Shown one piece after another: positions 57,465 through 63,040 of a stretch of 63,040 bases of DNA; position 1 is the first letter of the stretch, and each line of letters opens with the position of its first letter. This stretch comes from a virus. The translations under genes were made by a program, and so were the position numbers. Under the pieces are notes generated by a model. The model was not told where the DNA came from, did no database searches, and worked only from the letters and a program-made list of their open reading frames with translations. The stretch covers positions 1-63,040 of IMG/VR virus record IMGVR_UViG_3300042691_028416, one strand, 5' to 3'.

Positions 57465-60053
57465 ATGTATCAAGCTTTACACTATGACTTTAGAACCAAA
57501 ACATGTCATTTAAGAGATGACAGACAAGGTTGGTTATCATTTGAATATACTCCTACTTATTACAAGTTAGACCCTAACGGTGAATATGAAACATTAGATG
57601 GTAAACGTGTTTCACCTACTTACACTTGTGATAAAAATGATCCATTAACATATTATGAAATAGACATTCCTATGGAAACTAGGGTGTTAGTAGATGCTTA
57701 TAAAGATCTAGATAACGCTCCTGAATACCATAATGTACTATTTCTAGATATTGAGTGTGAAATTGGAGGAGCATTAACAACTGAATATATCAAGTCAGCT
57801 CCAATGAAAATAACATCTATAGCCTTATATGATGTTACTCTTAAAAATTATTATTGTTTAGTTCTAGATGAAAAAAATCAATTAAAATACACTGTTGAAG
57901 ATAATAGGTATATTATCCCATGTTGTGATGAAGCTGATCTATTACAACAATTTATTCATTTATGGGAAAGTGCTGATCCAACTATTGTGACAGGATGGAA
58001 TAGTGAGTTTTTTGATATGCCTTATTTATATCATCGTATTTGTAAAGTATTGGGTGAGCAAGAAGCTAAAAAATTATCTCCGTTAGGTATTGTTTCTGTT
58101 AGAGATTTTTTTAATAAGAAAACTCAAACAAATGAATCTGTAGTTAACATAGCTGGTGTTAACCATCTTGACTATATGTTACTTCATAAGAAGTATATTA
58201 TGAAACAAGAGTCATCTTATAAATTAGGTGACATAGGAGAAAAATATGTTAAGTTAGGTAAGATAGAATATGAAGGATCACTTGATAAATTATTTAGAGA
58301 TGATGTAAATAAATTTATTGAATATAACTTACGTGACGTTGAGATTCTAATTAAACTAGATGAAAAACTGCAATTCATTAATTTAACAGTCAATATATGT
58401 CATTTATGTCATACACCATATGAAAACATATATTACTCAACATCATTGAATGAAGGTGCCATATTAACATATCTGAAACGTAAAGATATAGTCTCACCAA
58501 ATAAACCAACTACTTATAATCCAGTATTAAAAGAAGGTAATGAAGAATACGCTGGTGGTTATCTTAAAGATCCAGAACCAGGATTGTATGAATGGGTATC
58601 TGACTTAGACTTCACTTCACTATATCCATCTATTATTCGTAACCTAAACATGGGTATAGAAACATTAGTTGGTAGGATACAAAATAGAGATAAATATGAT
58701 AATCAATGGGGATTAGGTGATTTAAAGAAATTAGATCCAAATGATGATATTACTATTGAAAAAGTAACTCTTGATAGAAGAGTAAAAATAAGTAGTATCA
58801 AAGCAGGTGATTTAATTAATATGATTGAAAAAAATAAATTAATCATTTCAGCTAATGGTACATTATTTAGAAGAGATAAGTCAAGTATTGTAGTGGAAAT
58901 ACTAAATGATTGGTTTGATAAAAGAAAACAATATAAAGACTTAATGAAAAAAGCATATAAGTCAGGTGATAAAGCAATGGGTGAACATTATAATAGGTTA
59001 CAACATACATTCAAAATTAAATTAAATGACGTGTATGGTGTATTCGCAATTAATAGCTGGAGATATTCAGATGGAAACTTATTTATAAGCAAAGCTATAA
59101 CACTCACTGGTCAAAGATTAGATCAGGAATCAATCAATTTTGTTAATAAAGAAGTCAGTAATGAATTAGGAATAGAGAGAGACTATGTAATTACAGCTGA
59201 TACAGATAGTTTATTCTTTGAATTAAAAGATTTAATTCTAAAACGCAAACCAGATATTGATATTAGTAGTAGAGAAGAAGTAATACCTATTGCTCTTGAA
59301 ATAACTAAAGAATATCAAGACAAGACATCTCCATTTCTTCAAAATCTATGTAAAGATTTATTTAATGTTAATAATCAATATTTTGAATTGAAGCAAGAAG
59401 TAATCTTGGAGCGAGGCTATTTCGCGGGAAAGAGAAGATATGCTCAATTTATTGTTAATAAAGAAGGTGTACCAACAGAAGAACTAGATATTAAAGGAAT
59501 GGATGTAATGAAATCAAATATGACTCCAATGTATCGTAAATTTGGAGAAGAAATATTACTTGATATCATGTATGGTAAACCTAAAAGAGAAATTGATAAA
59601 AAAATTATTGATTTTAAAAAATATCTTGATATAGTATCTTATAAACAAATAGCTAAACCTACTGGAGTTAAAAATATAAGAAAATATATAGCTTCACCCC
59701 CACAATCAGGTTCGATATTTTCTAAATTAGAACTTAAATGTCCTGTAAATACTAAAGCAGCTATATGGTATAATGACTTATTACGCTTTAAGAAATTAGA
59801 TAAGAAGTATTCATGTTTCACTGAAGGTGATAAGATGTATTATGTTCAATTAAAAGACAATCCATATAAAATTGAAGTATTAGGATTTACAGGCAATGAC
59901 CCAGAATTTATAGATGAATTTATAACTAAATTTGTTGACAAAGAAGAAGGATTCAATTCAGTATTATTAAATAAATTACAAGGTATTTATGATGATCTTA
60001 AATGGTCTTTTCCATCACTTAATGCTTATGTAAACAAATTTTTCTCATTTTGA
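57465..60053 (+). CDS. gp43: Family B DNA polymerase
   Basis: 862 residues from the ATG at 57465. An upstream frame extension from TTG at 57429 would translate the terminator and is rejected. Exonuclease motifs: LFLDIECEIGG (Asp95/Glu97), VTGWNSEFFDMPY and YNLRDVEILIKL. Polymerase motifs: A SDLDFTSLYPSIIRNLNMG, B KIKLNDVYGVFAINSWRYSD, C ITADTDSLFFEL. All catalytic acids are present, so it should be active and proofreading. T4 gp43 is 898 residues. The C-terminus (LNAYVNKFFSF) resembles a clamp-binding tail. Confidence 0.93.
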   Translation: MYQALHYDFRTKTCHLRDDRQGWLSFEYTPTYYKLDPNGEYETLDGKRVSPTYTCDKNDPLTYYEIDIPMETRVLVDAYKDLDNAPEYHNVLFLDIECEIGGALTTEYIKSAPMKITSIALYDVTLKNYYCLVLDEKNQLKYTVEDNRYIIPCCDEADLLQQFIHLWESADPTIVTGWNSEFFDMPYLYHRICKVLGEQEAKKLSPLGIVSVRDFFNKKTQTNESVVNIAGVNHLDYMLLHKKYIMKQESSYKLGDIGEKYVKLGKIEYEGSLDKLFRDDVNKFIEYNLRDVEILIKLDEKLQFINLTVNICHLCHTPYENIYYSTSLNEGAILTYLKRKDIVSPNKPTTYNPVLKEGNEEYAGGYLKDPEPGLYEWVSDLDFTSLYPSIIRNLNMGIETLVGRIQNRDKYDNQWGLGDLKKLDPNDDITIEKVTLDRRVKISSIKAGDLINMIEKNKLIISANGTLFRRDKSSIVVEILNDWFDKRKQYKDLMKKAYKSGDKAMGEHYNRLQHTFKIKLNDVYGVFAINSWRYSDGNLFISKAITLTGQRLDQESINFVNKEVSNELGIERDYVITADTDSLFFELKDLILKRKPDIDISSREEVIPIALEITKEYQDKTSPFLQNLCKDLFNVNNQYFELKQEVILERGYFAGKRRYAQFIVNKEGVPTEELDIKGMDVMKSNMTPMYRKFGEEILLDIMYGKPKREIDKKIIDFKKYLDIVSYKQIAKPTGVKNIRKYIASPPQSGSIFSKLELKCPVNTKAAIWYNDLLRFKKLDKKYSCFTEGDKMYYVQLKDNPYKIEVLGFTGNDPEFIDEFITKFVDKEEGFNSVLLNKLQGIYDDLKWSFPSLNAYVNKFFSF

Positions 60054-60080
60054 GATCCAAAATACTCTATATATATTTAA
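60049..60080 (+). promoter_or_regulatory. Two-box promoter TTTG-N19-TATATTTAA
   Basis: TTTG overlaps the polymerase stop codon region, and TATATTTAA is at 60072-60080. The ATG at 60084 is three bases further on, so a leaderless transcript is predicted. Confidence 0.5.
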
Positions 60081-60083
60081 TTT

Positions 60084-60422
60084 ATGAATATAATTTATGG
60101 TATAATATGGGGTGTGTTAGCTCAAGTGACTACATATATTCAATTACAAGGACAAATTAAATTTGAATGGCTAAAACAAAATATGTGGTTTGGAATATTA
60201 ATGGGTATTCCAATTTCATTTATGTTTATGCAATCTGTAAAATATTTTGTATTAGCATTTGATGGTCAAATATGGCCATCACGATTACTTGGGTTTGGAA
60301 TAGGTGTTATTATATTCACAATAATGTCTGAATTGTTATTTAAAGAACCATTTACCTTAAAAACAGGTATTTGTTTATTTTTAGGTTTATTAATTATTTT
60401 AATACAAATATTTTGGAAATAA
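60084..60422 (+). CDS. Four-helix membrane protein
   Basis: 112 residues with hydrophobic helices at about 2-18, 35-52, 66-84 and 93-110, like the topology of small multidrug-resistance or DMT-type proteins. IIYGIIWGVLAQVTTYIQLQGQIKFEWLKQN and YFVLAFDGQIWPSRLLGFGIG are its clearest features. No conserved SMR glutamate is visible in the first helix. Function unknown. It starts between polymerase and clamp genes and precedes the latter by one base. Confidence 0.6.
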   Translation: MNIIYGIIWGVLAQVTTYIQLQGQIKFEWLKQNMWFGILMGIPISFMFMQSVKYFVLAFDGQIWPSRLLGFGIGVIIFTIMSELLFKEPFTLKTGICLFLGLLIILIQIFWK

Positions 60423-60423
60423 T

Positions 60424-61155
60424 ATGCAAAAACAAATATTAACATCAGTTATTGATAAGTACTATTTAAATGGTACTGTAGAGTCAGTTAAATGGTCTAT
60501 AAAAGATAAAAATATAACTATTGACTTCATTACACCATTTAAAAATTTAGTTGGTAAAATAACTAGTCCTAATATTGATTTAGAAGATTGTGAGTTAGGT
60601 ATCTATAATACTACTCAATTCTCTAAATTAGTTAAAATAATGGATAAAACTATTATATTAAATTTAGGTAAAAGTGAGCGTGGTACACCACTTGAATTAG
60701 CTATATCTGATAACCAATACGATTTGAATTATTATTTGTCTGATTTGAATCTAATTGACACTGTGCCTGCAATTAATGAACCAGAACATTATGATGCTAC
60801 AGTTCCTATCACTAGTGAGTTTATCAGTTTATTTATCAATGCTAAAAAAGCATTAGGAGATATTAAACAATTCACTATCAAATCAGAATTAATAGATGGA
60901 GAAATGTTTTTAAATATTGTTATAGGTGATGGATCTGGATATGCTAATAAAATCAAATTCAAAACATCATGTGAAGCAATGTTTGGTTTAGGTGAATTAC
61001 CTTTTCCAGCTGATATAATGACTGAAATACTAAAGGCAAATGAAGGTATGAATGAAGGTAAAATAGAGGTGAGTGAACAAGGACTAATGAAAATAATGTT
61101 TAAAGAAGATTCTATAGAATCTGTTTATTATCTTGTTCGTCTTTCTACAAATTAA
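60424..61155 (+). CDS. gp45: DNA polymerase sliding clamp
   Basis: 243 residues (T4 gp45: 228). GKITSPNIDLEDCELGIYNTTQFSKLVKIMDKTI, YDLNYYLSDLNLIDTVP and the second-domain start ITSEFISLFINAKKALGD match the gp45 clamp. It encircles DNA as a trimer, holds gp43 and in T4 also activates late transcription. A late-promoter system of TATATTTAT boxes in this phage would fit such a role. Clamp loader genes (gp44/62) are not in the window. Confidence 0.85.
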   Translation: MQKQILTSVIDKYYLNGTVESVKWSIKDKNITIDFITPFKNLVGKITSPNIDLEDCELGIYNTTQFSKLVKIMDKTIILNLGKSERGTPLELAISDNQYDLNYYLSDLNLIDTVPAINEPEHYDATVPITSEFISLFINAKKALGDIKQFTIKSELIDGEMFLNIVIGDGSGYANKIKFKTSCEAMFGLGELPFPADIMTEILKANEGMNEGKIEVSEQGLMKIMFKEDSIESVYYLVRLSTN

Positions 61156-61165
61156 TATATTTATA
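61156..61165 (+). promoter_or_regulatory. Late-type box TATATTTATA before hsp20
   Basis: It lies 82 bases before the hsp20 ATG, the longest leader among these boxes. The leader holds one arm of an inverted repeat. Confidence 0.4.
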
Positions 61166-61178
61166 AAAAAAGAGAAAC

Positions 61179-61190
61179 AGGTAGGTCTCT
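61179..61190 (+). repeat. Left arm of a 12-base inverted repeat around hsp20
   Basis: aggtaggtctct here is the exact reverse complement of 61691-61702. Confidence 0.7.
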
Positions 61191-61247
61191 GAGTTTTGAA
61201 CAATTATTTAGTTAACCGCCACCTTAGGGGGCACAAAATTTAAAATT

Positions 61248-61682
61248 ATGACACAACTTCAACGTTGGGCAATGGACCCATTTGACATCGTTTGGAAAAA
61301 TTTTTTCGACGGTCACTCCAATTTCAATCCAATTCAACACAAAATTAACTATCCCGTAGACATCTACGAAACAGAAACTGGGTTACGATTTGAACTCGCA
61401 GTAGTAGGTCTTGATAAAGAAGATCTAAGTATTCAAGTAGAATCAGACGTTTTAAGAATTACACATGACAAAAAGGAAGAACAAGAACGTTCATACCTAC
61501 AAAAAGGTATTACACGTCGTTCATTTGATCTCGCCTGGAAGGTAGCCTCTAAATTTGATTTAAATAACTTAGACGCATTTTTAGACAAAGGTTTATTAAT
61601 TGTTGATATACCTTATGCTGAATCTAAAGCTCCAAAGAAAATTGAAATCAAAATTAATAACAAGTCCTTACTAAAAGGATAA
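61248..61682 (+). CDS. Small heat-shock protein Hsp20
   Basis: 144 residues. The alpha-crystallin domain runs from about 36 to 130: YPVDIYETETGLRFELAVVGLDKEDLSIQVESDVLRITHDKK, ITRRSFDLAWKV (usual FxRxFxLP), and AFLDKGLLIVDIP (usual xxxGVLxIxxP). The C-terminal KKIEIKIN matches the IxI anchor. It holds unfolding proteins. Hsp20 genes are common in cyanophages of the T4 type. GroES and GroEL follow closely, forming a chaperone set. Confidence 0.88.
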   Translation: MTQLQRWAMDPFDIVWKNFFDGHSNFNPIQHKINYPVDIYETETGLRFELAVVGLDKEDLSIQVESDVLRITHDKKEEQERSYLQKGITRRSFDLAWKVASKFDLNNLDAFLDKGLLIVDIPYAESKAPKKIEIKINNKSLLKG

Positions 61683-61690
61683 ACTAAAAA

Positions 61691-61702
61691 GAGACCTACC
61701 TA
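61691..61702 (+). repeat. Right arm of a 12-base inverted repeat around hsp20
   Basis: agagacctacct pairs perfectly with the arm at 61179-61190, about 500 bases upstream. Confidence 0.7.
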
Positions 61703-61711
61703 ATCTCAGTT

Positions 61712-61921
61712 ATGATTACTAGACAATTAATTGGCTTTAACGGAAATCAATTTGTATTAAAGTATCGTCTTTTAGATGATCCAAAGTATACTAGTGAGAA
61801 ACTAGATATACTAAATATACTTTATGGATCAAATAAAGTGTTAAGAAAAGATGGTCATTTATATTTTTTAGAACAAATTGAAGAAGCTGAAGTGATTGCT
61901 TGGTTACCAAAAGAAAATTAA
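61712..61921 (+). CDS. Small hypothetical protein
   Basis: 69 residues (LIGFNGNQFVLKYRLLDDPKY... and HLYFLEQIEEAEVIAWLPKEN), a small alpha/beta protein. It lies between hsp20 and groES and is probably co-transcribed. No family is recognised. Confidence 0.55.
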   Translation: MITRQLIGFNGNQFVLKYRLLDDPKYTSEKLDILNILYGSNKVLRKDGHLYFLEQIEEAEVIAWLPKEN

Positions 61922-61946
61922 TTACATTTAAAATAAAATAAAGTAT

Positions 61947-62237
61947 ATGAGTAAATTAATACCACAAAATGGTCATGTTATTCTTAGACCTATTGAGGAA
62001 CAAGAACAAACATATGGAAACATTGTCATTCCAGACATGGGAAAAGAAAAACCAGAAATTGGGGAAGTAATATCTGTTAGTGATACATACAATTGGCACA
62101 CTGGTGAATATTATAGAACTAAATTAGAACCTGGTCAAAAAGTACTTATTCCTAAAATGGGATCAATGAAAATCACAGTTGATGGAGAAGATTATTTTAT
62201 AACTAAAGAAACAGAAATATTAGCAGTTTATGAGTAA
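61947..62237 (+). CDS. groES: GroES-like co-chaperonin
   Basis: 96 residues. IPQNGHVILRPIEEQEQTYGNIVIPDMGKEKPEIGEVISVS is the GroES beta-barrel start including the mobile loop (QEQTYGNIVIPD). LEPGQKVLIPKMGSMKITVDGEDYFITKETEILAVYE gives the usual end. It caps the chaperonin ring. T4 carries gp31 instead; this one resembles true GroES more. It overlaps groEL by eight bases. Confidence 0.9.
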   Translation: MSKLIPQNGHVILRPIEEQEQTYGNIVIPDMGKEKPEIGEVISVSDTYNWHTGEYYRTKLEPGQKVLIPKMGSMKITVDGEDYFITKETEILAVYE

Positions 62238-63040
62238 AATTATTGTTTATAACACAGACGCAAGACAAAAACTAGCAGATGGAGTAGAAAAATTATCCAA
62301 TGCTGTAGTCACAACATTAGGTCCATTTGGACGTAACGTTATAATTGAGAAAGAAAATGAGTTACCACAATCAACAAAAGATGGGGTCACTGTTGCTAAG
62401 TCAATCAAACTTAAAGACCCAATTGAAAACATTGGAGCTGAAATTGTTAAGCAAGCCGCAATACGCTCAGCTAACACTGCAGGTGATGGAACTACTACTA
62501 CTACTTTATTAGCCAATACTATGGTTAAAGAAGGGTTAAGCAAAGTTAGAGCTGGAGCTAACGCTGTTGAGATTAAAAAAGGTATTGACAAAGCAGTTAA
62601 AGAAGTAACTGAAGCATTAAAACAAATCAGTAAAGAAATTTCATCTGAAGAACAATTAAAACAAGTAGCTTCAATTTCATCTAATAATGATGAGTTCACA
62701 GGTAACTTAATTGCTACAGCCTTAGAAAAGGTAGGTCGTGATGGAGTAGTTGCTATTGAAGAAAGTAAAACAGGTGAAACAACACTTGAAGTAGTTGAAG
62801 GTATTCAGTTTGATAAAGGTTATAAATCACCTTATTTTGTTACTAATAATAGTACAATGACAGCTGCTTTAGAAGATCCATATGTTTTAATTTATGATGG
62901 TCGTATAATGACAGCCGCTGAATTATTGAATGTACTTCAAAAAGTGAATAGTGAAAATAAATCATTATTGATTGTAGCTGAAGATATTGATGGTGAAGCA
63001 TTAGCAACACTCATTGTAAATAAAATGAGAGGTATTGTTA
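62230..63040 (+). CDS. groEL: GroEL chaperonin, 5' part (runs off the window)
   Basis: 270 codons are present and the frame is open at the window edge. MSKIIVYNTDARQKLADGVEKLSNAVVTTLGPFGRNVIIEK, STKDGVTVAKSI, GAEIVKQAAIRSANTAGDGTTTTTLLAN (ATP-binding DGTTT), GRDGVVAIEESKTGETTLEVVEGIQFDKGY and YFVTNN all match GroEL. Apical-domain sequence starts near the edge. Full-length GroEL is about 545 residues. A phage-encoded GroEL next to its own GroES suggests the phage brings a complete folding machine, perhaps for capsid or fibre proteins. Confidence 0.93.
   Translation, partial: MSKIIVYNTDARQKLADGVEKLSNAVVTTLGPFGRNVIIEKENELPQSTKDGVTVAKSIKLKDPIENIGAEIVKQAAIRSANTAGDGTTTTTLLANTMVKEGLSKVRAGANAVEIKKGIDKAVKEVTEALKQISKEISSEEQLKQVASISSNNDEFTGNLIATALEKVGRDGVVAIEESKTGETTLEVVEGIQFDKGYKSPYFVTNNSTMTAALEDPYVLIYDGRIMTAAELLNVLQKVNSENKSLLIVAEDIDGEALATLIVNKMRGIV

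Overview
The window is one dense arm of a tailed-phage genome of the T4-like (contractile-tail) type, about a quarter G+C, with every credible gene on the + strand. T4-type functions I recognise are tail sheath (gp18), tail tube (gp19), the gp26/gp51-like tail assembly pair, a tape-measure-like protein, a gp53/LysM-like baseplate protein, gp32, UvsX, a 5' nuclease, a gp41-like helicase, family B DNA polymerase (gp43) and sliding clamp (gp45). A Bacteroidota (Flavobacteria-like) host is inferred from several signs. Start codons are preceded by A-rich sequence rather than Shine-Dalgarno motifs. Promoters of the form TTTG-N19/20-TAnnTTTA resemble the Bacteroidota -33/-7 consensus. The small DUF5522 and DUF2452 proteins are typical of that phylum.

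Layout. 0-11.2 kb: neck-like protein with a Thr/Pro/Ser stalk, a large structural protein, a 1807-residue fibre with 33 YadA-head-like repeats, short fibre modules and three tandem glycine-rich adhesin-like paralogues. 11.9-25.8 kb: sheath, tube, tail assembly chaperone pair with a probable programmed frameshift, tape measure and baseplate/hub proteins. 25.8-27.9 kb: a degenerate family A polymerase-like gene and a small protein with a capsid-targeting-like leader. 28.0-33.1 kb: gp32, uvsX, 5' nuclease, helicase. 33.2-36.5 kb: B12-dependent ribonucleotide reductase, GIY-YIG endonuclease, an Alt-like ADP-ribosyltransferase candidate and DUF5522. 36.5-42.7 kb: a 7-deazaguanine operon (queD, a DpdA/TGT-like transglycosylase, queC, queE, folE) ending in a dCTP deaminase/dUTPase. 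42.8-45.1 kb: a second fibre block. 45.2-55.4 kb: membrane protein, then a cluster of glycosyltransferases, methyltransferases and a carbamoyltransferase. 55.4-57.4 kb: two mucin-like Thr/Pro/Ser stalk proteins. 57.5-63.0 kb: DNA polymerase, clamp, Hsp20, GroES and the 5' part of groEL, which runs off the window.

How it fits together. The deazaguanine genes could make a modified base that the transglycosylase inserts into phage DNA to evade host nucleases. The sugar-modification cluster lies between two fibre blocks and could decorate either the phage's own Thr/Ser-Pro stalks or the host surface. Transcription seems punctuated by hairpin terminators followed at once by promoters. A TATATTTAT box without a -33 element precedes most virion genes (late-type), while boxes with TTTG at -33 precede replication genes among others.

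There is no gene-free stretch longer than about 130 bases. I saw no tRNA, rRNA, CRISPR array, insertion sequence or integrase.
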